From JAHEJV01 sp964653555 (GTDB lineage: Bacteria; Myxococcota_A; UBA9160; SMWR01): a stretch of DNA of 29,160 nucleotides. The position numbers and the translations under genes are program-made. Position 1 is the stretch's first letter; the number at the start of each line of letters is the position of its first letter. Below the pieces are notes generated by a model. The model made no database searches. It worked only from the letters and a program-made list of their open reading frames with translations, and was not told the DNA's origin. The stretch covers positions 1-29,160 of the forward strand of contig CAZZFT010000055.1 in the NCBI GenBank assembly GCA_964653555.1, in the 5' to 3' direction. Of the stretch, positions 20,537 through 29,160 are shown piece after piece.

Positions 20537-23500
20537 GGTCCGGCCAGCCAGTGGTCGACGACACGGCGCAGGAAGGCCCGCGCCGCCGGGTCGGCCTCGA
20601 CACGCGGGGCCAGGTAGCTCTCGCCCGCCAGCTCCGAGGCGTCGTCGACGCCGGCGATCAACGCCAGCAGCGCGGTGCGCAGCGGGGCCCCCGTGCGCCG
20701 CAGCGTCTCCGCGGCCGCGAGCGCCCGCATCTCGGTCTGCCAGGCGCAGAAGTCGATCTCGCACAGATCCTCCGGCGCTTCGAGGTCGGTCAGGATCCGG
20801 CGCAGCCTGCGCCGCCGCCGCCGGCCGAGGGCCTCGGCGAGGGCGTTCACCAGATTGCCGTCTCCCGTCACGTGGGCGGGCTCGACCACCAGCTGGACCA
20901 CCAGGCGCAGCACCTCCTCCAACTCGCGGGTGGACAGGGGGAGCAGAGCCGGCGCCGACAGCTCGCCCTGCACCGCGAGCATGCGGCCGCGGAACGTCAG
21001 CACCGGATCGTCGCTGGGCGCCGAGGCCGGGCCGGGGATCGACGCCTGGAGGGCGCTCGCGATCTCTCCCGCCGCCTCGACGGCGACGCGTCGCAGGATC
21101 TCGAAGCGCGCATCGCCGAGCAGCGACTCGCTCGCCACCAGCGGCGTCGCCTCGAGGGCCTCCTCCTCGGTCTCGTAGGCCGATGCGATCCCCAGGGCGC
21201 GCTGGATCGCGACACCCAGCGCGATGCCCGCGGCGTCGCCGCGGCCGCGGGCGATGCGGAGGGCGACGCGCAGACAGCCCGGGTGGGTCGGACGCGCCGC
21301 GAGGACGATGCGGTGGTGCTCCATCGCCTCGCGCCAGTCTCCCGGTCGGTGACTGAGCAGCTCGGCCAGCGCGGCTCGTGCCTCGAGCCGATCGGGCGCC
21401 AGCTCGATCGCCCGCCGGTAGCTCAACACAGCACCGTCGAGGTCCTCGAGCGGACCCGCGCGAAGTCGTCCCAGCTGCTCGTACACGTCGGCGAGGGACG
21501 AATCCTCGTCCCGGCGACGCTCGGCGAAGCCGGCGAGCGCCGCCGCCGCCGCCCGCCACTCTCCGAACCCGCGCAGCAGCCGCGCCTGGGAGAGCGCGGC
21601 TTCCGCACAGCGCGGGTCGCACTCGGCGGCGATCCCGAACGCCTCCGCGGCCTCCCGGCGCGCTCCCTTCTGCTCGTAGGCGCGGCCCTGGAGATGGGCC
21701 AGCTTGCCCAGGTCGGCCGGATCCCGGACGCGACCGGCGGCGCGATCCACCGCTTCGATGGTCTCCTCGAGACGGCCGTCCTCGAGCCGCAGCTCCGCCA
21801 GCGCGATCCAGACCCGCGCGAGATCGGCGTCGGCCGCGACCGCCGCACGCAGATGCCGCTCGGCGGAATCCCTGTGCCCGCCGCGCCGCAGCTCCCACTC
21901 GGCAGCGCGCAGCAGCCGGGCGGCGCTCACCTCGGGCTCGCGCGCCGATCGCGCCCAGCGCTCGATGGCGGCGATGCCCGGCTCGAGGCGATCGAGCTGC
22001 TCCAGGACGCGAACGCTGGCCTCCAGCGCCAGCGGCTGGGAGGGGTCGTTCTCGAGGGCGGACTGATACTGGACCAGCGCGTCTTCGAGCGCGCCGCCGA
22101 TCTCGCGACAGCGCCCCAGCAGCGCCCGGTGGAGGGCTCGCTGCGGGTTCTCGCCAGGCGCGGCGAGCCGCTGCTCCAGGACCGCTCGCGCGGCAGGGTG
22201 ATCGCCGAGGGCGAACAGCGTCTCGCCGTAGGCGCCCAGCGACCCGGGATCACCGGGCTCGAGCCGCAGCGCCTCCCGGTACAGCCCTGCCGCCGCCTCG
22301 CAGCGGCCGCGGCGGCGCGCGGCGTCGGCGCCGGCCCGGGCGGCCGCGGCCCGTCGGGCGTCCTCGAGCTCCTCGGCCTGGCCATCGAGAGCGGCCCGCG
22401 CCGCGTGCTCGGCCTCTTCGTCATTGCCGAGCTCGGCTGCGAGCAGCGCGCGCTCCGTCTGGATGGCCGCGTCCTGGGGACACCGTTCGGTGGCACTGCG
22501 CAGCAGATCGAGCGCCGCCGGCGGGTCCACGGACCGCAGCGGCTGCGCGGCGGCGCGCAGGCGCTGCGCTGCCGCGCGGTCGGGCAGCCGCTCGGCCGCG
22601 CGCCGCAGCGCGCGGGCGCTGCCGAGGTGGTCGCCGTTGGCGGCCCGCAGTCGCGCCGCCGCGTCCCAGATCCGGGGATCGCCGGGATCCGAAGCCGCCG
22701 CGCGCTCGACGCGCGCGAGGGCGGCATCCGGCCGACCCGCCTCCTCCAGGGCCAGGGCGAGGCGCAGGTGATCCGCGCCGGAGGCGTTCTCGGCGGTGTC
22801 GCACCAGGCGGCGAAGGTCTCGATGAACGCCTCGGTGTCGCCGAGCCGCTCCTGGAGGGAAGACAGCTCCGCGAGCTGCACCGGAGCCAGAGGCTCGATC
22901 TCGGCGGCCCGGAGCAACGCCTCGCGCGCCCGCGCGGGATCCTCGCCGCGGTCGGCGGCGAGCGCGGCCACGTGGAGCCAGATCTCCCGACGCCGGCGCG
23001 GATTGGCCGCACTCAGCACCTCGACCTCGCTCTCGTAGAGATCGAGGGCGCCGCGCCAGTCCTCCATCGCCTCGAGCAGCCGTTCCAGGGCGCGCAGCGC
23101 CGCGAAGTCCGAGGCGTTCGCTTCGAGCGCCGCCGCATAGCAGCGGCTGGCACCCGTGGTGGAGGACAACCGGTGCCAGTACAGGTCGCCCAGCGTGCGC
23201 AGGAGCGCGCCGCGCGTCACGGCGTCGCGATCGCCGGTGCACTCGATCTCGCGCTCGAGCGCCTCGGCGACGTCGCTCCAGCGCCCGAGGCGCTCGGCAT
23301 TGCGGCGCCAGCCGCGCAGGGCGTCGAGATGGTCGGGCTGTTCGTCGAGCGCCTTGCGGTAGGCCTCCAGCGCCGCCTGGGCGCTGCACAGCGTCTCCTC
23401 GCGCAGCTCGGCGAGCTCCACCCACTCCGCGGTGCTGCCGCCGATCCGCTCGAGGCGTCGCGCGAGACGTCGCTCGAGCTCGACCGCCTCGTCGCCGGCC

Positions 23501-26500
23501 CGCAGCCGACGCAGGCATGCGGACTCCACGCGGTCGAGCACCGCGCGGCCGAGCAGCTCCCCGTCGCCGGCGTCGAGCAGCGCGCGCAGGTGCGCGAGAG
23601 CCGCGTCCGGCCGGGCCAGCTGCTCGTCGTAGACCGTCGCCAGCTCGCGGCGCAGCTCGCGGCGGCGATCGTCGAAGACCGGCGCGGGATCCAGGGCGGC
23701 GAGCTCGGCTTCCGCGCAGCGCGCCCAGCGGTCGATGCGACCCGCGCTGCGCTCGGTCTCCGCGAGGGCGCGCATCAGCTCGATCTGGGCCTCGCTGTTC
23801 GACGGAGCCAGCCGCTGCGCCGCCTCCCAGTGCCGGCGCGCCTCCCGAGGCGAGGTCAGGTCCACCGCGTAGAGCAGGGCCAGCTCGCGGTGCATGGCGA
23901 GGTCGGGGCCGCGCAGAGCCAGCAGCGCCTCGAGCGTGACCGCGCGCTGGGTCGACAGTCCCAGCTCGCGCTCGATCGACTCGCGCATGAGCAGCGCCTC
24001 GACGTCGGGACCGACCTCGGTGAGAGCGGCGAGGGCGCGACCGGGCGCTCCCGAGGCGCGCAGCAGGGAGGCCCGCTCCATGTAAAGGCGGCGTCTCCGA
24101 TCGCCCGGCGGCAGCGCCGCCGCCTCGGCCTCCAGGGCGCACACGAGGGCCTCTTCCTGCCCGCGCTCGCGATGCACCAGCGAGATCCGCGACAGCACGT
24201 CGACGTCGCCCGGGCGCTCCCGGCGAAGGCGCTCGAGCCAGGGCAGGGCGGCGTCCGGAGAGACGCGCTCCGAGGCGGCCCGCGCCACGCGGTCGATGTA
24301 GTCGGCGCGCGTCTCGGGCGGCATCTCGCGCAGCTGGAGCGCCGCGCAGTCGAGCCACTCCGCCCAGCGCTCGGTGCGCTCGAGAAGCGCCGAGAGCTCG
24401 GCCAGTACCTCGCGTCCGGCGCGGCCCGGGTGCGCCTCGAGGACGGCGCGGTAGGCGCGCGCCGCCTCCGCGGGTCGTTCCAGCGGTCCTGCCAGCAGGC
24501 GCGCGCGCTCGAGCTCGTAGGGGTGTGGGTCCTCCGGCGAGCGGCACGCGCGCAGCCGGGTCTCGACGATCGCCAGCGCCTCCTCGGGCTTGCCGAGTCC
24601 CAACGCGAGTCGCTTCGCCGACTCGTAGGCGTTGGCGTGGCGCGGCTCGAGCTGGAGCACCCGGCGCGCGTGCAGCAGTGCGGCAGCGGGGCGTCGCTCG
24701 CGCAGCAGCTCGACCAGCTCGAGTCGGACCGGGATCTCCGAGGCGCCCGCGAGGTGGCGCAGCTCCCCGTCGAGCAGCTCGGCCAGCGGCTCGGCGTGAC
24801 CCATCGCCCGGTACAGCTCGCGCAGGGACGCGGCGACGGCGCGGTCGCCTGGCCGCTCGGCCAGCGCGCGGCGATAGACGTCCGCGGCCTCGCGCGGCTC
24901 GTCCCGGGAGAGATGCGCGTCGCCCAGGCGAACCCACCAGTTCGCGCGCTCCGCCGGCTCGGAGCTGGCGCCGGCGGCCTGACGGCAGAGGTCGATCAGA
25001 TCGGGCCCGTAGCCGGCGCGCTGATAGGCGGCAGCGAGGCGCTCGGCGACCATCGGGACCGGTCCGACCTCGCTCAGCGCGACCTCCAGCGCGGAAATGG
25101 CACCCTCGAGATCGTCCAGCTTCGCATCGCGGATCCCGGCGATCTGCAAGCGCAGCGCCGTGCGACGCTGCGTCGCGTGGAGATCTCCGGAGTCGGAGAC
25201 GTCGATCGATGCCAGGCGCGCCTCGAGCAGTGCGATCACCTCGTCGAAGCGGCCCTCCTCCTCGTACACGTCGACCAGGAACTGGGCGGCTCCGCTGTGC
25301 GCTGGACTCAGCTCGAAGACCCGCTGATAGTGCTCGCGCGCGCGATCGGGGCGGTTCAGGCGGTCGCGGTAGAGCTCCGCGAGGCGGGCGCGCAGCGTCA
25401 GCTCGCGGACGTGGTCCGGACCGATCGCAAGCTCGGCCTCCAGCGCGCGGGCCCAGTCGTCGAGGCGGCCCTCGCGCTCGTAGCGGTGCGCCAGGGCTTG
25501 CCAGATCTCCGCGCGGTCGGGATCCAGGGCGACGACGCGCTCGAGGTGCTGCATCTCTTCGTCGTTGTCGCCCAGGCGCTCGGCGCACAGCCGCGCCAGG
25601 CGCTCGTGGAGCCGCGCGTCTTCGGAGACCGAATGGCGGCCCAGGCGCCGGGACAGATGGTCGCGGAGCTCGGACCAGCGCTGCAGGCGCTCCAGCAGCT
25701 GCTCGGCGCGGCGTTCCGCGTCGCGCAGCACCTCGGGGACCGCGCTCTCGTGGGCGAGCCGCGCGAACACGGACAGCGCCTCCTCGGGGCGGTCGAGCAG
25801 CTCCTCCAGCAGCACGGCCCGTTCCAGGGCCAGGCGGTCGCGCGATGCGGGGTCGGTGGTGCGCGACTCCTGGTCCTCGAGGAACGCGGCGAGGCCGGGT
25901 GCATCGACGCTCGAGCGCAGCGCGCGCTCCAGTCCCATGCGGGCCTCACGCGACTCGGGGGCGTGCTCCAGGACGCGCCGGTAGGCGGCCGCCGCATCGG
26001 TGGGGCGCTCGAGCGCGTCGAGCAGGAGAGTCGCGCGGCGGAGCTCGAGCGCCACCGCCTCGGCGCATCCCACGTCGGACTCGGCGATCCGGCGGGCGAG
26101 GCGCGCCTCGACCTCTTCGTTGCGGCCCATCCGCGTCAGCAGCTCGTCGAGCGCCTCGGAAATCTCCCGCGCCTCGCCGCCCTCGGCCTCGAGCTCGGCG
26201 AGGACCGCGATCGCGCCGGCCGGGTCGCCGTTGCCCTCGAGGATCTCGGCCAGCTCGCGGCGCGTCCGCCGGCGCTGCTCCGGGTCCTGGCGTTCGCCGA
26301 GATGCTCGAGCGCGCCGATCAGGTCGTCGACGCGATCCAGCGCGCGCAGCGCGTGCGCGCGGCCCTCGAGCGCTGCCGGGTGACGCGCATCGAGCTCCAG
26401 TGCGAGCGACCACGCGCGCTCCGCGTCCTCGTGGCGGCCGAGGCTGGTGTAGAGCGCGGCCATTCGCTGACGATTGGCGATCTGCTCGGCGGGCTCGAGC

Positions 26501-27708
26501 AGCCGGTCCAGCGCCTCCAGCGCAATGGCCAGTCGCGGCTCTTGTCCCGGGCGATCGTGCAGGTGGGCGAGAGCGCGCAGCGCGTCGGGCTCTTCCGGGC
26601 ACAGGGCGATCCATCGCTGCACCCAGCGCACGGACTGCTCGGAGGTGTCCAGGCGCGCGTGCAGCCGCACGATCTCGCGCACCAGGACGCCGAGGCGCTC
26701 GCGGTCGTGGGTTGTCTCCGCCTCGCGCTCGTAGGCTGCCAGGGCGGCATCGGGTCCCGGGATCGCGCCGTCTTCGCCGTCCGGGCGCTTGCTCTCCAGC
26801 CGGATCAGCGCGGCCTCCACGTCGGCGCGCTCCGGATCCAGGTCCCGCGCGCGCCGATAGGCGTCGAGTGCGGACTCGGCGTCGAACAGGTTCGTCTCGT
26901 GGAGAGCGCCGAGCCGTGCCAGCCAGGCCGCGCGGCCCTTGGGATCCTCCGTGGTGAGCGCGATCCGGCGCTCGATGACATCGGCCAGATCGCCGTAGCG
27001 ACGGAGTCGGGAGAACAGCTCGATCAGCGCATCGAGGGGATCGGTGTCCTCGGGAGCGCGTTGCACCGCGCGCTGGACGTGCGTCACGGCGCGCTGCACC
27101 GATCCCTGGCCGGCGTGCAGCTCGGCGGCTCGCAGCAGCAGGGACACGGGGGCCGCGTCCCCCTGGAGCCGGATCATCTGCTCGAGCTGCTCGAGCCAGA
27201 CCACCGACTGTCCGGACTCGCGGGCGAGCTCCGCCAGGGCCTCGTGCAGGCGCAGATCCTCGGGGGCCACCTCGAGTCCGCGCTGGATCCAGTCCCGGGC
27301 CGCGCAACGGTTGTGCAGCGTCTCGCGTTCGAGCCGGGCCAGGTCGAGCGCGATCCGGGCCCGCTCGGTCGCCGACCCCTCGGCGGCGAAGCGCCGGGCT
27401 TCGACGCGGGCGAGCAGGATCCAGTCGCTCGTCTGCTCCGCATGCCGGCCCAGCGCCGTCAGCAGGTCGGGGTGATCCGGATCGTGGAGCCACGCCCTTC
27501 GGCGCAACGCGAAGGCCTGCGCGGCGTCCCCGAGCGGGCCGTCGGCGAGCTCCGCCGCGCGGATCAGCGCCTCGGCCCGATCGTGTCCCCGGGCCGCGGC
27601 CGCCACCCGGTTCCAGTGGGCGATGGCCTGCTGCGGCGCCCCGGGCGCCCCGGACGCCTCCTCCGCAATGCGGGACGCGTCGTCCGGGTCGTTGCTCGAG
27701 AACGCCAA
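20533..27708 (-). CDS. Giant tetratricopeptide-repeat protein (2391 residues)
   Basis: The protein is almost entirely helical repeats of ~34-40 residues with TPR-like features, such as LERxxxLDPxxAEIW, ALEDALVQYQSALENDPSQP and AYRRVLEHAP. The length has room for roughly 60-70 repeats. There is no signal peptide and no membrane segment, so it is predicted cytoplasmic; no enzymatic domain is visible. The last ~200 residues depart from the repeat pattern. The start is TTG at 27708, with a perfect GGAGG seven bases upstream (GGAGGCGGGCACTTG). I call this strand because it gives a coherent repeat protein with typical composition; the opposite strand is also open over the whole length but reads as Arg/Gly/Gln-rich nonsense. 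The PilZ gene overlaps its stop by 4 bp. Such proteins usually act as scaffolds; the partner is unknown. Confidence 0.88.
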   Translation of the reverse strand: MAFSSNDPDDASRIAEEASGAPGAPQQAIAHWNRVAAAARGHDRAEALIRAAELADGPLGDAAQAFALRRRAWLHDPDHPDLLTALGRHAEQTSDWILLARVEARRFAAEGSATERARIALDLARLERETLHNRCAARDWIQRGLEVAPEDLRLHEALAELARESGQSVVWLEQLEQMIRLQGDAAPVSLLLRAAELHAGQGSVQRAVTHVQRAVQRAPEDTDPLDALIELFSRLRRYGDLADVIERRIALTTEDPKGRAAWLARLGALHETNLFDAESALDAYRRARDLDPERADVEAALIRLESKRPDGEDGAIPGPDAALAAYEREAETTHDRERLGVLVREIVRLHARLDTSEQSVRWVQRWIALCPEEPDALRALAHLHDRPGQEPRLAIALEALDRLLEPAEQIANRQRMAALYTSLGRHEDAERAWSLALELDARHPAALEGRAHALRALDRVDDLIGALEHLGERQDPEQRRRTRRELAEILEGNGDPAGAIAVLAELEAEGGEAREISEALDELLTRMGRNEEVEARLARRIAESDVGCAEAVALELRRATLLLDALERPTDAAAAYRRVLEHAPESREARMGLERALRSSVDAPGLAAFLEDQESRTTDPASRDRLALERAVLLEELLDRPEEALSVFARLAHESAVPEVLRDAERRAEQLLERLQRWSELRDHLSRRLGRHSVSEDARLHERLARLCAERLGDNDEEMQHLERVVALDPDRAEIWQALAHRYEREGRLDDWARALEAELAIGPDHVRELTLRARLAELYRDRLNRPDRAREHYQRVFELSPAHSGAAQFLVDVYEEEGRFDEVIALLEARLASIDVSDSGDLHATQRRTALRLQIAGIRDAKLDDLEGAISALEVALSEVGPVPMVAERLAAAYQRAGYGPDLIDLCRQAAGASSEPAERANWWVRLGDAHLSRDEPREAADVYRRALAERPGDRAVAASLRELYRAMGHAEPLAELLDGELRHLAGASEIPVRLELVELLRERRPAAALLHARRVLQLEPRHANAYESAKRLALGLGKPEEALAIVETRLRACRSPEDPHPYELERARLLAGPLERPAEAARAYRAVLEAHPGRAGREVLAELSALLERTERWAEWLDCAALQLREMPPETRADYIDRVARAASERVSPDAALPWLERLRRERPGDVDVLSRISLVHRERGQEEALVCALEAEAAALPPGDRRRRLYMERASLLRASGAPGRALAALTEVGPDVEALLMRESIERELGLSTQRAVTLEALLALRGPDLAMHRELALLYAVDLTSPREARRHWEAAQRLAPSNSEAQIELMRALAETERSAGRIDRWARCAEAELAALDPAPVFDDRRRELRRELATVYDEQLARPDAALAHLRALLDAGDGELLGRAVLDRVESACLRRLRAGDEAVELERRLARRLERIGGSTAEWVELAELREETLCSAQAALEAYRKALDEQPDHLDALRGWRRNAERLGRWSDVAEALEREIECTGDRDAVTRGALLRTLGDLYWHRLSSTTGASRCYAAALEANASDFAALRALERLLEAMEDWRGALDLYESEVEVLSAANPRRRREIWLHVAALAADRGEDPARAREALLRAAEIEPLAPVQLAELSSLQERLGDTEAFIETFAAWCDTAENASGADHLRLALALEEAGRPDAALARVERAAASDPGDPRIWDAAARLRAANGDHLGSARALRRAAERLPDRAAAQRLRAAAQPLRSVDPPAALDLLRSATERCPQDAAIQTERALLAAELGNDEEAEHAARAALDGQAEELEDARRAAAARAGADAARRRGRCEAAAGLYREALRLEPGDPGSLGAYGETLFALGDHPAARAVLEQRLAAPGENPQRALHRALLGRCREIGGALEDALVQYQSALENDPSQPLALEASVRVLEQLDRLEPGIAAIERWARSAREPEVSAARLLRAAEWELRRGGHRDSAERHLRAAVAADADLARVWIALAELRLEDGRLEETIEAVDRAAGRVRDPADLGKLAHLQGRAYEQKGARREAAEAFGIAAECDPRCAEAALSQARLLRGFGEWRAAAAALAGFAERRRDEDSSLADVYEQLGRLRAGPLEDLDGAVLSYRRAIELAPDRLEARAALAELLSHRPGDWREAMEHHRIVLAARPTHPGCLRVALRIARGRGDAAGIALGVAIQRALGIASAYETEEEALEATPLVASESLLGDARFEILRRVAVEAAGEIASALQASIPGPASAPSDDPVLTFRGRMLAVQGELSAPALLPLSTRELEEVLRLVVQLVVEPAHVTGDGNLVNALAEALGRRRRRRLRRILTDLEAPEDLCEIDFCAWQTEMRALAAAETLRRTGAPLRTALLALIAGVDDASELAGESYLAPRVEADPAARAFLRRVVDHWLAGP

Positions 27709-27905
27709 GTGCCCGCCTCCCCATCGAAAAGCGTTCCACTCCTCATCGACCGGCAGCCGTCTCGGCTTGACGTCGACCGCTCGTGGCAGGATCGGCGATT
27801 CATCATCCGTTTCGGTAACTTAGCGGCCCAGTTCCGAGCGGGATGCCGGCTGCTCCCCGGAGGACCCCCTCCGCGGCGACCCCGCCCACCACGAGATCCA
27901 CCGCC

Positions 27906-29160
27906 GTGCCCGACGCCACGCCGCGCGAACCCGCTCCGCCGCCCGCTTCCGGCGCGCCGCTGCCGCCGGCCGAGCGCCGCCGTCGCATCCGCGAGTTCTG
28001 GATCGGCGTGGTGCTGATCGCCGCCGTCGGTGCGCTCCTGCTGCTGCCGTCGATCACGGGCCTCACCCAGGGCGTCGGAGACAGCGGCCTGTTCCTGTTC
28101 CTGAACGCGGTCACGGTGATCCTGATCCTGATCTTCGGATTCCTGGTGACCCGAAACTTCTGGAAGCTGGTCGGCGAGCGTCGGCGCGGGATCCTCGGCT
28201 CCCACCTGAACCTGAAGTTCGTGGCGGCCTTCGTCCTGATCACGTTGGTCACGACGACGGGACTGTTCGTCGTCTCGGCGTTCTTCATCACCCAGTCGAT
28301 CGACAAGTGGTTCAGCGTCCAGGTCGATCGGGCGCTCGAAGAGAGCGGCGAGGTGGCCGAGAGCTACTACGAGTCGACGGCGCGCAACGCCATGTTCTAC
28401 GGCGCGCGAATCGCCGAGCGCATCACCGCCGAGAACCTCCTTCGCGCCAACTCCCAGAGCAAGCTCGAAGCCCTGGTCCAGGCCAAGCAGCGCGAGTACA
28501 ACCTCGGCGTCGTCGAGGTGTTCAGTGCCGCCGGCGAGGAGCTGGTGAGCGGGATCAATCCGGAGATCCCCGCGGCCAGCTTCTCGCGACCGGAGAGCGA
28601 CCTGGTACGCGAGGCTCTCGGCGGTCAAGCGGGCTGGCACGTCGACGAGGTGGGCAGCGGCGACGTGGTGCGCGGCGCGGTTCCGATCGCGGCGCCCAGC
28701 GGGCGCACCGGCCCCCGCGGCGTGGTGGTGGTGAACGTGCTGATCCCGTTCTCCCAGGCGCGCAAGGTGGCGAGCATTCGGGCGACGCTCGACGCCTACC
28801 GTCAGCTTCAGCCCACCGCGGGCCACATCCGCGGCGCCTACCTGCTCGAGCTGCTGCTCGCCTTCAGCGTCGTGTTGATGTTGGCGCTGTGGATGGGCTT
28901 CCGGCTCGCGAAGGGCGTCACGGGTCCGATCCGCGCGCTGGCCGAGGGCACGGCCGAGGTGGCGCGCGGCAACCTCGACGTGTCGGTGCAGGCCTCCAGC
29001 GATGACGAGATCGGCTTCCTGGTGGCCTCCTTCAACCAGATGATCCGCGACCTGCGCGACGCGCGTGGCGGACTCGAGCGATCGGCCACCGAGCTCGAAC
29101 GTCGACGCCGCTACATGGAGATCGTGCTCGGCACGGTCGGCGCGGGCGTCGTCTCCGTGG
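27906..29160 (+). CDS. NtrY-like sensor histidine kinase, N-terminal part (runs off the window)
   Basis: The visible 418 residues show an NtrY-type layout: a Pro/Ala-rich N-terminus, three membrane segments (residues ~31-50, ~62-82, ~103-128), a periplasmic sensor region (~130-305), a fourth membrane segment (~311-334), a HAMP domain (335-386, GVTGPIRALAEGTAEVARGN and DDEIGFLVASFNQMI), a coiled segment, and the start of a PAS domain (YMEIVLGTVGAGVVSV). The His-kinase core lies beyond the right edge. NtrY pairs with the sigma-54 activator NtrX in nitrogen or envelope/redox control. The GTG at 27906 is preferred; an in-frame ATG at 27843 is possible, but the added codons (AGG, AGA) look non-coding. 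It is divergent from the giant TPR gene across 197 bp; a TTGACG at 27767-27772 might be its -35 box. Confidence 0.85.
   Translation, partial: MPDATPREPAPPPASGAPLPPAERRRRIREFWIGVVLIAAVGALLLLPSITGLTQGVGDSGLFLFLNAVTVILILIFGFLVTRNFWKLVGERRRGILGSHLNLKFVAAFVLITLVTTTGLFVVSAFFITQSIDKWFSVQVDRALEESGEVAESYYESTARNAMFYGARIAERITAENLLRANSQSKLEALVQAKQREYNLGVVEVFSAAGEELVSGINPEIPAASFSRPESDLVREALGGQAGWHVDEVGSGDVVRGAVPIAAPSGRTGPRGVVVVNVLIPFSQARKVASIRATLDAYRQLQPTAGHIRGAYLLELLLAFSVVLMLALWMGFRLAKGVTGPIRALAEGTAEVARGNLDVSVQASSDDEIGFLVASFNQMIRDLRDARGGLERSATELERRRRYMEIVLGTVGAGVVSV

Noticed and set aside
20530..28017. A plus-strand open frame of ~2495 codons across the whole giant TPR gene
   Set aside because: It is antisense to a coherent TPR protein, its translation is Arg/Gln/Gly-rich without recognisable domains, and GC-rich codon bias readily keeps the complementary frame open. 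It also has no Shine-Dalgarno-supported start.
1..29160. Search by eye for tRNA genes, CRISPR arrays, insertion sequences and attachment sites
   Set aside because: No cloverleaf with a GTTCGA-type T-loop, no regularly spaced repeats with unique spacers, and no transposase or integrase motifs were seen.

Overview
The window is GC-rich, densely coding chromosomal DNA from a Gram-negative (diderm) bacterium: it carries lpxC (lipid A synthesis) and three proteins with lipoprotein signal peptides. A Hanks-type Ser/Thr kinase, a PilZ protein, very large TPR proteins, an NtrY-like sensor kinase, a multiheme cytochrome and an SCP2-type thiolase with a DUF35 partner would suit a deltaproteobacterial or Myxococcota/Binatota-like lineage. 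That placement is inference; no single marker here fixes it. I see no insertion sequence, prophage, tRNA or CRISPR array. Nearly all of the window is coding, and no gap between genes exceeds about 240 bp.

Layout. Positions 1-69 hold the 3' end of a 5S rRNA and a strong intrinsic terminator, so an rRNA operon ends at the left edge. Next come a plus-strand lipoprotein of unknown function (218-2053) and a minus-strand sorbosone/glucose dehydrogenase-like lipoprotein (2085-3266). Divergent from the latter is a ribosomal pair rplX-rpmG (3392-3900), followed by a 7Fe-type ferredoxin (4035-4388). aroE (minus) and purE (plus) form a divergent pair. A long minus-strand block (13144 down to 5861) reads: DnaK-like chaperone with an acidic tail, J-domain protein, DUF35 Zn-ribbon/OB protein, SCP2-type thiolase, a lipoprotein fusing two thioredoxin folds to eight c-type haem motifs, and a family 4 uracil-DNA glycosylase. 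A plus-strand block (13295-16369) is yebC-ruvC-ruvA-ruvB, with the ruv genes overlapping by 4 bp each. It is followed by a membrane-TPR-kinase protein (16474-19029) and, after the largest non-coding gap, lpxC (19265-20170). On the minus strand a 2391-residue TPR protein (20533-27708) is followed by a PilZ protein overlapping it by 4 bp. The right edge holds the start of an NtrY-like sensor histidine kinase that runs off the window.

How the genes fit together. yebC-ruvCAB is a standard Holliday-junction resolution cluster. The DnaK-like/J-domain pair looks like a dedicated chaperone system. DUF35 plus thiolase is a recurrent two-protein acyl-CoA enzyme. The giant TPR protein and PilZ protein are translationally coupled and may form one assembly. 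The least ordinary items are the two-thioredoxin/octaheme fusion with an internally duplicated tetraheme module, the DnaK-like protein whose lid is replaced by an acidic tail, the kinase with an inverted domain order, and a paired palindrome upstream of lpxC.
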